From NCBI RefSeq assembly GCF_004216905.1, contig NZ_SGXJ01000001.1:1550001-1614000 (forward strand): DNA of 64,000 nucleotides. The letters run 5' to 3'. The stretch comes from Kribbella sp. VKM Ac-2569 (GTDB taxonomy: Bacteria > Actinomycetota > Actinomycetes > Propionibacteriales > Kribbellaceae). This document shows positions 50,137 through 58,635 of the stretch, one piece after another. The number at the start of each line of letters is the position of its first letter. Position 1 is the first letter of the stretch. Position numbers and translations under genes: made by a program. The notes below the pieces were generated by a model, which saw only the letters and a program-made list of their open reading frames with translations, was not told the DNA's origin and made no database searches.

Positions 50137-51009
50137 GTGACCGAGTCGGGCGCGCAGAGCGGGCCGACCGCGCTGCGCATCATTCTCGGCGGGCACCTTC
50201 GCCGGATGCGGGTGGCAGCAGGGATCAGCAGATCCGACGCGGGGTGGGAGATCCGGTCGTCGGAGTCCAAGGTCAGCCGGATGGAACTCGGCCGCGTCGG
50301 CCTCAAGGAGCGCGACGTCCGTGACCTTCTTACTCTGTACGGCGTCGACGACGAGGAAGAGCGCGAACGCCTCCTCGCTCTGACCCGCGAGGCGAACAAC
50401 CCGGGCTGGTGGCACCGGTACGGCGACGTACTCCCGAGCTGGTTCCACTCCTATCTGGACCTCGAAGCCGCGGCGCAGCTGATCCGTGTGTACGAACTGC
50501 AGTTCGTCCCCGGTCTGCTGCAGACCCCGGACTACATCCGCGCGGTGATCCAGCTGGGCCGCGGGCTGATTCCGGCCGAGGAGGTCGAGCGCCGGGTCGC
50601 GCTGCGGACGAGCCGGCAGAGCGTCCTGACCCGACCGGAGCCGGTCCGGATCTGGGCCGTCGTCGACGAAGCGGTGCTCCGCCGGCCGATCGGTGGCGTG
50701 AAGGCCATGATCCAGCAGCTCGACCACCTGCTCGAGGCGTCGCAGTATCCGAACGTCACGCTGCAGGTGATGCCGTTCAACGTCGGCGGCCACGCAGCCA
50801 CCGGCGGCGCCTACAGTATTTTGCGTTTCCCGGAGCAGGACCTCCCGGACATGGTCTACATCGAGCACCTCAGCAGCGCTCTGTACCTGGACAAACTCGA
50901 GGACCTCGACCAGTACACGGCGACGATGGAAGCCCTCTGCGTCGCAGCCCCACCCCCGAACAAGACCCGCGACATCCTCGCCACCATCAAAAAGGACTTC
51001 GAGAGCTGA
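50137..51009 (+). CDS. XRE-family regulator with DUF5753-type domain
   Basis: The 290-residue protein starts at GTG 50137 with GGGAG six bases upstream. The N-terminal XRE helix-turn-helix (LGGHLRRMRVAAGISRSDAG, IRSSESKVSRMELGRVGLKE) is followed by a long domain with WFHSYLDLEAAAQLIRVYEL, PGLLQTPDYIRAVIQLG and the DMVYIEHLSSALYLDK end typical of DUF5753 regulators. This WhiJ-like group often pairs with DUF397 proteins and controls development or antibiotic production in Streptomyces. The DUF397 gene at 48.8 kb may be its partner. Confidence 0.9.
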   Translation: MTESGAQSGPTALRIILGGHLRRMRVAAGISRSDAGWEIRSSESKVSRMELGRVGLKERDVRDLLTLYGVDDEEERERLLALTREANNPGWWHRYGDVLPSWFHSYLDLEAAAQLIRVYELQFVPGLLQTPDYIRAVIQLGRGLIPAEEVERRVALRTSRQSVLTRPEPVRIWAVVDEAVLRRPIGGVKAMIQQLDHLLEASQYPNVTLQVMPFNVGGHAATGGAYSILRFPEQDLPDMVYIEHLSSALYLDKLEDLDQYTATMEALCVAAPPPNKTRDILATIKKDFES

Positions 51010-51140
51010 CCCCAGCCGGTCGCGTCCGACCGCCAAGCGGTCAGCCAGTTGTTCCGCATCTCGTAGACCTGCTCGCCCAGAGGTGTTGTGGAGAGCGGGA
51101 CGGGCACGGGCGACAGGGTCCAGCATGCCCGCCCCGCTGA

Positions 51141-51268
51141 TCATGGGGTGCGGCTGACGAAGACGAGCGGATGGCCGGTTAGTTCGCGCAGGGTGCGGGT
51201 GAGGCGCGCCCGCGGACGTAGCAGAACAGCGTGCGTTGCACGGCCGGCTTGAGTTCTGCGATAGCCAT
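51141..51268 (-). pseudogene. Tiny ORF, probably frameshifted
   Basis: ATG 51268 reads MAIAELKPAVQRTLFCYVRG and stops after 29 codons; the next frame continues LTRTLRELTGHPLVFVSRTP with G/C-rich third bases to a stop at 51141-51143. A one-base shift would join them into about 42 residues. It has the duplicated promoter-leader directly before its ATG. The protein is not recognised. Confidence 0.4.
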
Positions 51269-51271
51269 GCA

Positions 51272-51313
51272 ACGACCGTACGGAGCACGCGTGATCACGC
51301 ACCATACGAATCT
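51272..51313 (-). promoter_or_regulatory. Duplicated promoter-leader, copy 1
   Basis: Read on the minus strand: AGATTCGTATGGT, 14 variable bases, GCTCCGTACGGTCGT, three bases, then ATGGC. A second copy with identical spacing is at 52371-52412. The block CTCCGTACGG holds the palindrome CCGTACGG. Confidence 0.6.
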
Positions 51314-51407
51314 GAGCGATCCGGTGGTGCCTGTCGGAGTCCGTTTCGGCTCGGCGAGGTACCGACGTACGGCTAGAACGCGAGGTTGTGGATAACGGCG
51401 CGGTTGG

Positions 51408-52268
51408 TCATTGCGCGATCAGCGCCGCGACGAAGGCGCTGGTGTCACGTGGGCTGAGTGCGGTGGCACGCAGGTGGTCGAAAACGAGGCTGTGCCGCTC
51501 GACCTCTGCCTCCGATTCCAGGAAGATGTCGCCGGCAACGCTCTCCACGTAGACGATGTCGGGTGCCACCGCACCGAACCTCAGTTGGACGAACGCGCCG
51601 AGCATTCCGGGATGAACCCCACGGTCGAACGGAATCACTTGCAGCGTGATGTTCGGGCGCTCGCTCATTTCCAGGAGCCGGCCGAGCTGGGCGCGCATGA
51701 CGGCACGGCCTCCCACTTCCCTGCGCAGTGCCGCCTCATCGATCACCGCCCAAAGCTCCAGCGGATCACGTCCGTCCCGCGTGCGGCTCAGAATGCGCTG
51801 CCGCTCCATCCGCGTCTGCACGCTCAACTCGAACCTGTCGGCGTCCCTCGGCAAACCGTCCGCCAGCGCCGCGCGGGCGTACTCCTCCGTCTGCAGGAGT
51901 CCTGGAACAAACAGCGATTCGTAGTTGTGCGCGACCTTGGCCTCCGACTCGAAGCTGATGTACGCCGCATAGCTCTGCGACATCACGTCCTTGAGCTGGC
52001 GGAGCCACCAGGGTTGCTTTCCGCCCCGGGCCAGTTCGATGAGTTCTGTGCGCCGTACGTCGGGTACGCCGTACAGGTCGAAGAGGGTTTCGAGGGTGCC
52101 GGTCTGCGGCTTGGCCTGGCCCTTTTCGATGCGCCAGAGAGTGCCCTGGTTGACGCCGGTGCGTTCCTGGACCAGCTCGCGTGTCAGGCCGGCCTCCGCG
52201 CGCAGGGTTCGCAGCTCGGCCGCGAGTCGCCGAAGCCGAACGGTCGGCGGACCGGCTGGTCTCGGCAC
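51408..52268 (-). CDS. XRE-family regulator with DUF5753-type domain, second copy
   Basis: The 286-residue protein is paralogous to the XRE regulator at 50.1 kb: XRE helix-turn-helix (LAAELRTLRAEAGLTRELVQ, ERTGVNQGTLWRIEKGQAKP) and the long domain with FVPGLLQTEEYARAALADG and APDIVYVESVAGDIFLESE at the end. It lies between the two copies of the duplicated leader, which may be its operators (CCGTACGG). No DUF397 gene is adjacent. Confidence 0.9.
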   Translation of the reverse strand: MPRPAGPPTVRLRRLAAELRTLRAEAGLTRELVQERTGVNQGTLWRIEKGQAKPQTGTLETLFDLYGVPDVRRTELIELARGGKQPWWLRQLKDVMSQSYAAYISFESEAKVAHNYESLFVPGLLQTEEYARAALADGLPRDADRFELSVQTRMERQRILSRTRDGRDPLELWAVIDEAALRREVGGRAVMRAQLGRLLEMSERPNITLQVIPFDRGVHPGMLGAFVQLRFGAVAPDIVYVESVAGDIFLESEAEVERHSLVFDHLRATALSPRDTSAFVAALIAQ

Positions 52269-52370
52269 CTATCCACAACCTCTCGTTTTCGAGTCCGCGA
52301 AGGTACACATCAGGACCAAGACGATGGATTCACTGCCATGAATCCCAGATCCACAGCAATACGTGTACCT

Positions 52371-52412
52371 AGATTCGTATGGTACAAGAGCCATTACGCT
52401 CCGTACGGTCGT
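52371..52412 (+). promoter_or_regulatory. Duplicated promoter-leader, copy 2
   Basis: AGATTCGTATGGT (52371-52383), 14 bases, GCTCCGTACGGTCGT (52398-52412), three bases, then ATGGC at 52416. The spacings match copy 1 exactly. Confidence 0.6.
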
Positions 52413-52415
52413 GTC

Positions 52416-52460
52416 ATGGCAAGGTTTCAAACACGAACAGAACGAGGCGGTTTGCGATGA
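52416..52460 (+). other. Tiny ORF behind the duplicated leader
   Basis: ATG 52416 reads MARFQTRTERGGLR and stops. It is too short to call a gene alone, but it is placed behind the duplicated leader exactly as the tiny ORF at 51268. It may be a leader peptide or a truncated relative of that ORF. Confidence 0.3.
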
Positions 52461-52553
52461 TCCTCGGCGCAATGCGCCGACGTTCGTGTCTCTACGGGTG
52501 ACGAACGATCGGGCGTCTCAGGACGCGGGCTCGCGAAAAGGGAGCGGCGCCGT

Positions 52554-54293
52554 TTACCAGGAGCCGCCGCCTCCGCCGCCGGAGCCGCCGCCGACGCCGC
52601 TGCTGGAGCTTCCGCTGTAGCTGCTGCTGGAGGACGACCCCGCGGAGCTGCCGGAGGATGACCTGGCGCTGTCGACGGCCATCGGCAGGTGCAGGCCCAA
52701 CTTCCAGCGGTCGTGGAGGTAGCCGGGCTGGGCCTGACGGGCCGAGCCGCCCTGCTTCGTTGCGCGCTCGGCTTCGATCGTCCAGGAGGTGGTCTCGCCG
52801 AGTCCGGCGGCCCAGGCGGTGAGCAGGTCCTCGTCGCGGCCGTCCCACCCCTCGAGGCCGGCGAGATAGAGACGGTACGCCTCGGCCTGGCACCACAGCT
52901 CCGAGCCGCGCGCCGTACGGGCCCTCAGCTCCCAGGACCGCAGCACCGCCGCGAGGCCGCCACCGGCCAGTGCTGCGCCGACGGCGGTCGGCGTGCGCCA
53001 CGCCGTCCCCGACTCCAGCGCGCCGTCGGCCGTGAAGATCAAGACGATCACACCGGCGACAGCCGCCAGCACACCGGCGATCAGGGCCACGCGGCGTGCT
53101 CGCTCCGCACCTGGCACCCACAGCTCCATGTCATCGGACAGCCGCCAATCGTTCAGCCCGCTCTCCAACTCGTGCCAGGCCTCGGCGAAATTCTTGTTGT
53201 ACTTGCGCAGCGAGACGTCCGGATTCCTGGCGAACAGGGTGCCGACGACCCGCTCGGTCAGTTCGTCGGCGTTGCCGGGCTCCTCCATGGCTCTCCGCAG
53301 TACCGGTCGAGTCGCCCCGGTAACGCGCAGGTGGCCGTCCATTGCGGCGCCGAGCAGCCACGCGACCAGATGGTTCTTGCGAACCTGTCCGGTCAGGAGG
53401 ATGCCAGCTTGGGCTGCGCCGAGCTCCGCCGGCGGGACCGAGGAGGGCTGAACAGTCCCGGCCAGCTTGCCCAGGTCCATCCGGCGGCCGCCCCGAACAT
53501 GCTGACGTCCCGCGAGCCGGAGGAGTTCTGCGATCACCAGGGCGGCCACGAGTGCGATACCCGTGATCCACAACCAGCCCTGTGCGAGGTGCCCCTCGGA
53601 CTCGGCGGTCGCCGGTCCGGTCGGCGGCTCGGGCAGCGTCGCACCGCCACCGCTGGCCGTGAACTCGCCGTACACGGTCAAGCCCTGTCCCTTGTCCAGG
53701 CCGCCGTGGCCGGCATCCAACTGTCCCGGCCGGGGCTGTCGCATCGTCGCGCAAGGGTCTTCCGAACCGTACGAACCTGCATTGCACTGCACCGACCGCA
53801 GCCCGTACGGCGTGGCGACGTGCACCTCCACCCGCCTGATCGGTACCTCCCACTCGGTACCCACGGCGTCCCACGCCAGCCGCTCGGGATTTCCGAGCGT
53901 CCGCAGGGTGTACTCGATCCGGTACCGGTGCGTCCCCGTCACCGTCGACGCCGCGTCGCCGATCATCATCTTGGTCACGACGGACCCGTTGAGCCGGAAC
54001 GGGACCTCCGCACCGTCCATCGTGATCGAGACGTCCCGCAGATCGCCACGCTTGTCGAGTGGCACGGTCCGGAAGATCCCGTGCTTGTCGTTGCCGGCGA
54101 AGTCGTAGTCGATGACCTCGGTGATCCGCGCGCTTCCGTCCGTGCGCACCTCGGCCCCGACCCACATCCGCGCGACCTGCTCACCTGTTTGCGCGAGGAG
54201 CCCGACCAGCAGCCCGACCAGGCCGATCAGCAGGACACCCGTGACCAGCCAGAGGGCGTCCTTCTTCCTGCGCCTTGCGACCGAACCCGCCAT
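52554..54293 (-). CDS. DUF2207 membrane protein
   Basis: The 579-residue protein has a first helix (WLVTGVLLIGLVGLLVGLLA), an extracytoplasmic beta domain (about 45-230) with the DUF2207 pattern ITEVIDYDFAGNDKHGIFRT, a second helix (WLWITGIALVAALVIAELLR), further C-terminal helices, and a Ser/Gly tail (SSSSYSGSSSSGVGG, then GGG repeats) typical of the family. ATG 54293 is preceded by GAGAGGA. The role is unknown. It is the first gene after the XRE/leader region and has no operon partner. Confidence 0.85.
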   Translation of the reverse strand: MAGSVARRRKKDALWLVTGVLLIGLVGLLVGLLAQTGEQVARMWVGAEVRTDGSARITEVIDYDFAGNDKHGIFRTVPLDKRGDLRDVSITMDGAEVPFRLNGSVVTKMMIGDAASTVTGTHRYRIEYTLRTLGNPERLAWDAVGTEWEVPIRRVEVHVATPYGLRSVQCNAGSYGSEDPCATMRQPRPGQLDAGHGGLDKGQGLTVYGEFTASGGGATLPEPPTGPATAESEGHLAQGWLWITGIALVAALVIAELLRLAGRQHVRGGRRMDLGKLAGTVQPSSVPPAELGAAQAGILLTGQVRKNHLVAWLLGAAMDGHLRVTGATRPVLRRAMEEPGNADELTERVVGTLFARNPDVSLRKYNKNFAEAWHELESGLNDWRLSDDMELWVPGAERARRVALIAGVLAAVAGVIVLIFTADGALESGTAWRTPTAVGAALAGGGLAAVLRSWELRARTARGSELWCQAEAYRLYLAGLEGWDGRDEDLLTAWAAGLGETTSWTIEAERATKQGGSARQAQPGYLHDRWKLGLHLPMAVDSARSSSGSSAGSSSSSSYSGSSSSGVGGGSGGGGGGSW

Positions 54294-54465
54294 CGTCGTA
54301 CGTCCTCTCCTGACCCCCCGGTGCCGGCACGGACGTCCACCATGCTTCCAGTCCCAGGGGTGCATCACCGCAGCGCATCGGTACGGGCGCGGTACGGGCA
54401 GAGCGGCCGCAGCGGCGGTCCCTAGACTCGCCGGTTGATCTCGAACGAAGTCTCTCTACTGGCGT

Positions 54466-55092
54466 TCAGGTGTTGTCAGTGAGCCACTGGATCAGGGGTT
54501 GGGTGGCTCGCCAGTCTTTGCGGATTTGGGTGGTTAGGGCTGGCGTGTGGATGACGGGTTCGAAGCCGTAGTTCTTGCTGACGGTGAGGGATTTGTGGCG
54601 GAGTAGGTCGATGCGAGGGTGGTCCGGGTCGTAGCCTCGGGGGCTGGTTTTGAGTTTGTCGCCGCCTACGGTCCAGCCGGCCTTCACCAGCTTGGCGAGT
54701 AGCTTCTCCAGTTCCTTGCCGCGGCGGTCGTCGTCGATGGCGGTGCGGACGCGAGCGAGTCGCTCGGACGACGCCTCGTAGAAACCTGCCGCGACTCGTA
54801 CACCGGGTGCGGACACCTGCACGTACCACCCGGTGGCGGGGGCGACGTCGATGAAGGCGCCCTGGTGGATCTTGTACGGCGTCTTGTCCTTGGCGAACCG
54901 CACGTCGCGGTACGGGCGGAAGAGTTTCGCCGTACCGAACTCCTCCTCGAGCTCCGCGAGCAGCGCGGCCATCGGCGCCCGGACCGACTCCTCGTAGACG
55001 TGCTTGTGCTCCGTCCAGAAGGTCTTGGTGTTGTCCATTTCGAGATCGTCGTAGAAGTCCAGCGCCGCAGCCGGAAAACCGGTAAAACTCAT
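54466..55092 (-). CDS. DUF2461 protein
   Basis: The 208-residue protein shows the DUF2461 core: FTGFPAAALDFYDDLEMDNT, RDVRFAKDKTPYKIHQGAFI and WYVQVSAPGVRVAAGFYEAS. The family is widespread but without known function; some members are near restriction or DNA repair genes. It is a single-gene unit, divergent from the quinone oxidoreductase with a 41-bp gap. Confidence 0.88.
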   Translation of the reverse strand: MSFTGFPAAALDFYDDLEMDNTKTFWTEHKHVYEESVRAPMAALLAELEEEFGTAKLFRPYRDVRFAKDKTPYKIHQGAFIDVAPATGWYVQVSAPGVRVAAGFYEASSERLARVRTAIDDDRRGKELEKLLAKLVKAGWTVGGDKLKTSPRGYDPDHPRIDLLRHKSLTVSKNYGFEPVIHTPALTTQIRKDWRATQPLIQWLTDNT

Positions 55093-55133
55093 GCGGTAAC
55101 GATAGTTCGCCCGGCAGATCGGACAGACACCCC

Positions 55134-56081
55134 ATGCGCGCGATCCAGGTCACCCAGTTCGGCGGGCCCGAGGTACTCGTACCGACCGAGCTCGAACCAC
55201 CGGTCGCAGGCCCCGGCCAGCTGCTCGTCGAGGTCGGCGCGGCCGGCGTGAACTTCGCCGACACCCATCGCACCGACGGCTCGTACCGCGGCGGCGTCAC
55301 GCTTCCGTTCGTCCCGGGCGTCGAGATCGTCGGCCGTACCGAGACCGGCCGCCGCATCCTCTCCCCCATCCTCGAGACCGGCGGAGGGTACGCCGAGTAC
55401 GCCGTGGCGCCGGCGAACCGCGCGGTCGACGTACCGGACGAGGTCAGCGACGGGCAGGCGCTCGCACTCCTCATCCAAGGGCTGACGGCCTGGCATGTAT
55501 TAAGGAACAGTGCCCGGCTCCGCGCGGGCGAGTCCGTGCTGGTGAACGCGGCGGCCGGAGGCGTCGGATCGATCGCGGTGCAGCTCGCCAAGCACTTCGG
55601 CGCCGGCCTGGTCATCGCGACGGCGTCGACCTCGGCGAAGCGGGAGCTGGCGCTGGAGCTCGGCGCGGATGTTGCTGTGGACAACAACCCTGACGGGTAC
55701 GCGGACCGGATCCGGGAGGTGACCGACGGCGTGGACGTCGTACTGGACTCGACGGGCGGCGCGACGATGCTGGCCGGGCTGGAAACACTCAGCGGCTTCG
55801 GCCGCCTGGTCAACTACGGCAACGCCGGTCGCGAGGGACGACCCAGCATCGATCCGAGTGCGCTTGCCCAACGCAACCTTTCGGTGGCCGGCTTCTGGCT
55901 GGTCCCCGCGATGGACGAGCCAGGCGGATACGTCGAGCCGCTGACCGAGCTGCTCGCCCTCACTGCCGCCGGCAAACTCCGCCCACTCGTCGGCGCCGAG
56001 TACCCGCTGGAGGACGCCCGCCGCTCACACGAGGATCTGCTCGCCCGCCGGACCACCGGCAAGCTCATCCTCAAGCCGTGA
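55134..56081 (+). CDS. Zinc-independent quinone oxidoreductase (MDR family)
   Basis: The 315-residue protein has the GroES-like start (MRAIQVTQFGGPEVLVPTEL), GQLLVEVGAAGVNFADTHRT (no zinc ligands), and the Rossmann motif NAAAGGVGSIAVQLAKHFGA. This is the quinone oxidoreductase subgroup of the medium-chain dehydrogenases, which reduces quinones or enones with NADPH. It ends 11 bases inside the convergent epoxide hydrolase gene. Confidence 0.9.
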   Translation: MRAIQVTQFGGPEVLVPTELEPPVAGPGQLLVEVGAAGVNFADTHRTDGSYRGGVTLPFVPGVEIVGRTETGRRILSPILETGGGYAEYAVAPANRAVDVPDEVSDGQALALLIQGLTAWHVLRNSARLRAGESVLVNAAAGGVGSIAVQLAKHFGAGLVIATASTSAKRELALELGADVAVDNNPDGYADRIREVTDGVDVVLDSTGGATMLAGLETLSGFGRLVNYGNAGREGRPSIDPSALAQRNLSVAGFWLVPAMDEPGGYVEPLTELLALTAAGKLRPLVGAEYPLEDARRSHEDLLARRTTGKLILKP

Positions 56082-57207
56082 AAGCCGTGAAGCCGGTAAA
56101 GAAGGCACGGATGTCCGCGGCCAGCACCTCGGGCTGTTCGAGCGCGGCGAAGTGACCGCCGTGCGGATGGCTGGTCCAGCGGACCATGTTGTCGGTGTGA
56201 GCGACCTTGTGCCGTAGCGGGATGAAGTTCTCGTGCGCCAGGTCGAGGAGCGCCGTCGGCGTCCGCGACGGCTCGGCCGGCTGGCCCCAGTACGACGCGT
56301 GCGCGCGCTCGTAGTAGATCGCACCGGACGATCCGCCGGTCCTCGTCAGCCAATACAGCATCACGTTGGTGAGCAGCACATCACGGTCGATCACCGACGC
56401 CGGATCCGACCAGGTCGCGAACTTCTCCGCGATCCACGCCAGCTGCCCGACCGGCGAGTCGGTCAGCGCGTAGGCCAATGTCTGCGGGCGGGTCGACTGC
56501 AGGTCGGCGTACCCCTGCTGCTCCGTCGCGAAGTCCTGCTGCCGGTGCCACGACGCCCAGGTCCGCTCGCGCTCGGCCGCGTCGAGGGGCGCGAGTTCCT
56601 CGAAGGTCGGCTCGGAGGTCGCGCCCGCGCCGGGGATGAGGTTGAGGTGTACGCCGATCACGCGCTCGGGATCGATCCGCCCGGCCTCGCGGGAGATCGC
56701 CGAACCCCAGTCGCCGCCTTGCACGCCGTACCGCTGGTACCCGAGCCGCGTGACCAGCTCGGTCCACGCGCGCGCAACGCGCTTGAACTCCCACCCGGGC
56801 TCGGTGGTCGGGCCGGACAGCGTGAAGCCCGGGATGGTCGGGAGGATCAGGTGGAAGTCGCTCAGCAACTCGGCGACGAAGGTGAACTCGACGATCGAGC
56901 CCGGCCAGCCGTGCGTGAGGACGAGCGGGATCGCGTCCGGCGACGACGAGCGGATGTGGGCGAAGTGGACGACCGCCCCGTCGATGACGGTGGTGTACTG
57001 CGGCCACGCGTTCAGCCGTGCCTCGGCGGCCCGCCAGTCGTACCCGTCCCGCCAATAGCCGACCAGTTCGCGCAGGTAGTCCAGCGGTACGCCGCGGGAC
57101 CAGCCGGCACCCGGTACCTCCGAGGGCCAACGCACCAGGTCCAGCCGTCGGCGCAGGTCGTCCAGCTCGCCCTCCGGCACATCCAGCCGGAACGGTTCGA
57201 TCGTCAT
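56071..57207 (-). CDS. Epoxide hydrolase (EHN type)
   Basis: The 378-residue protein has the N-terminal EHN domain (FRLDVPEGELDDLRRRLDLV, AGWSRGVPLDYLRELVGYWR) and the alpha/beta hydrolase core: oxyanion HGWPGSI, nucleophile Asp in GGDWGSAIS and the catalytic His in SHPHGGHFAALEQPE. It should open epoxides to diols by water addition. The usual tyrosines are consistent with YYERAHASYWGQP in the cap. It is a single gene, convergent to the quinone oxidoreductase. Confidence 0.9.
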   Translation of the reverse strand: MTIEPFRLDVPEGELDDLRRRLDLVRWPSEVPGAGWSRGVPLDYLRELVGYWRDGYDWRAAEARLNAWPQYTTVIDGAVVHFAHIRSSSPDAIPLVLTHGWPGSIVEFTFVAELLSDFHLILPTIPGFTLSGPTTEPGWEFKRVARAWTELVTRLGYQRYGVQGGDWGSAISREAGRIDPERVIGVHLNLIPGAGATSEPTFEELAPLDAAERERTWASWHRQQDFATEQQGYADLQSTRPQTLAYALTDSPVGQLAWIAEKFATWSDPASVIDRDVLLTNVMLYWLTRTGGSSGAIYYERAHASYWGQPAEPSRTPTALLDLAHENFIPLRHKVAHTDNMVRWTSHPHGGHFAALEQPEVLAADIRAFFTGFTAFTA

Positions 57208-57236
57208 CGCGGCAACTCTGACACAGAAGGTGCCGG

Positions 57237-57539
57237 TCAGGCGGTGATTTTCTCCTGGGTGCGGTCGCGGATGACCTTGACCGCGACAGCGGCGATCAGG
57301 CAGATCACGCCGGCGCTCATCACGACGATGGTCAGCGTGCTGGCGCCGTTCAGCGCGTTGTCGCAGGACATCGGCGTGATCCCGGCGGCCGGCTGGAACG
57401 CGGAACCGCAGTCGGTCCCACTCGCCGAGACCGACCGGAAACCGAGCAGCGCGCCGCCGACCAGCAGCACCAGCCCGGCCGCGCCGAGAATCTTGTTCAG
57501 CGAGATCACGGTCAAGCCGGATCCGCTGGATACGGGCAT
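57237..57539 (-). CDS. Small two-helix membrane protein (CGS...CD family), copy 2
   Basis: The ~100-residue protein has two membrane helices (ILGAAGLVLLVGGALLGF and LTIVVMSAGVICLIAAVAVK) and the loop CGSAFQPAAGITPMSCD, the same as copy 1 at 41.2 kb. GTG 57509 (VISLNKILGAAG) is a possible start by analogy with the paralog; ATG 57539 is kept here. The function is unknown. Palindrome TGATCTCAGATCA lies upstream. Confidence 0.6.
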   Translation of the reverse strand: MPVSSGSGLTVISLNKILGAAGLVLLVGGALLGFRSVSASGTDCGSAFQPAAGITPMSCDNALNGASTLTIVVMSAGVICLIAAVAVKVIRDRTQEKITA

Positions 57540-57706
57540 GCCGATCGCACGCCCCGTGAGCCCCGTAGCACTTCGATCACTCCTGACTTCGTCGGACCAC
57601 CCAGTCATCGACGGTACGGTCCGGCCCGCGATGATCCCCACCCGAGCAGCCGGTCAGGATCGATTCTTCACAGAGACCTTACTCAGAACATGACCGGCTG
57701 TGACGG

Positions 57707-57719
57707 TGATCTCAGATCA
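57707..57719. promoter_or_regulatory. Palindrome upstream of two-helix gene copy 2
   Basis: TGATCTCAGATCA has 6-bp arms and a one-base centre; on the minus strand it includes ATTTGATC just outside, as in the palindrome before copy 1. Confidence 0.4.
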
Positions 57720-57750
57720 AATGGCGGTGCAGATCAAAAGGAAGGCACTC

Positions 57751-58038
57751 TCACCCGAGACGTTCCTCCAGGTACACGGTGATCTCCTGCCCCGGCTGCT
57801 TGCCGATCAGGGTCCGCAGCTCGCCCTTGACGGGCAGTTTGTGGGTCCCGTCGCCGAGCGCCATGAACGAGCTCTCGAACGGGTGGCCGTCCATCGTGCC
57901 ACGCACCTTGACCAGTCCGCGCGTCCCGAAGTACGCCGCCGAATCCGGCATCTGCACGTAGGTCCAGCCGCCCTTGGCGTCGCTCTTCAGCAGCGGCGCG
58001 GTGAAGGTCTTGTCCAGCTTTCCGGTCTTCTTGCTCAC
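57751..58038 (-). CDS. DUF1905 small protein
   Basis: The 95-residue protein reads [20 protein letters not shown] and [20 protein letters not shown], then [21 protein letters not shown], the DUF1905 pattern (a small beta-barrel, often fused to YdeI-like domains). The function is unknown. It is divergent from a GNAT gene, and the gap has an inverted repeat (58049-58070). Confidence 0.85.
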   Translation of the reverse strand: MSKKTGKLDKTFTAPLLKSDAKGGWTYVQMPDSAAYFGTRGLVKVRGTMDGHPFESSFMALGDGTHKLPVKGELRTLIGKQPGQEITVYLEERLG

Positions 58039-58048
58039 GGTGAGCTCC

Positions 58049-58070
58049 TCTCTACACCCCTAGGTAGAGA
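58049..58070. promoter_or_regulatory. Inverted repeat between DUF1905 and GNAT genes
   Basis: TCTCTAC (58049-58055) and GTAGAGA (58064-58070), with CCTAG in the eight-base centre. It may be an operator for the divergent pair. Confidence 0.45.
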
Positions 58071-58122
58071 CTGCGGACGGCGTTTCGACATCTCCCGCCA
58101 ACCTATTCTGGGAAATGTGCAG

Positions 58123-58635
58123 ATGACGATCCGCCGGGCCGGGCGGGACGACGTACCGGCGGTGCTGGCGCTCCTCGACGGGGCGACCGAGTGGTTGGTG
58201 GCGCGCGGGCGGACCGACCAGTGGGGTACGGCGGCCCACTCGACGAGCCCGCGGCGGGTCGAACAGATCACCGGCTTCGCCGACGACGGCGGACTGTGGG
58301 TGGGCGAGACGGACGACCGAGTGGTCGGGGCACTCGCTGTTGGCGCCGCCCTCGACTACGTGCCGCCGGCAACCGAACCGGAGCTGTACGTGCGGCTGCT
58401 CGTGACCGACCGCCTGTCCACCGGGCAGAACCTTGGCGGGCTGCTGCTCGACCATGCCCGCAGGCTGGCCCGCGCGGACGGCGCGCGGATGCTGCGGGTG
58501 GACTGCTTCGCGGGCGGCGACGGGGCGCTGGTCCGGTACTACGAGAGGCAGGGCTTCACGCGCGACGCCGAGTTCGCCGTACCGCGGGTCAATGATGTGG
58601 ACTGGCTGGGTCAGGTGCTGGTCCAGCACCTGTGA
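58123..58635 (+). CDS. GNAT-family acetyltransferase
   Basis: The 170-residue protein has the GNAT pattern: MTIRRAGRDDVPAVLALLD, LYVRLLVTDRLSTGQNLGGL, where the loop is QNLGG (form Q/RxxGxG/A), and VRYYERQGFTRDAEF. Either GTG 58117 or ATG 58123 is the start. The acceptor is unknown. The 3' end overlaps the CDF gene by 47 bases. Confidence 0.82.
   Translation: MTIRRAGRDDVPAVLALLDGATEWLVARGRTDQWGTAAHSTSPRRVEQITGFADDGGLWVGETDDRVVGALAVGAALDYVPPATEPELYVRLLVTDRLSTGQNLGGLLLDHARRLARADGARMLRVDCFAGGDGALVRYYERQGFTRDAEFAVPRVNDVDWLGQVLVQHL

Larger units (their letters stand above)
51010..51407. other. Intergenic region, 398 bases, with small-ORF remnant
   Basis: Between convergent XRE genes. It contains a small minus-strand ORF, probably frameshifted, and one copy of the duplicated leader motif described separately. 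No other gene is supported. Confidence 0.5.

Noticed and set aside
52363..52620. Open frame running into the end of the DUF2207 gene
   Set aside because: It ends in Pro repeats that mirror the Ser/Gly tail of the gene on the other strand, and its start lies before the duplicated leader.
52554..52640. Possible simple repeat in the DUF2207 gene end
   Set aside because: It encodes the family's normal Ser/Gly-rich tail.
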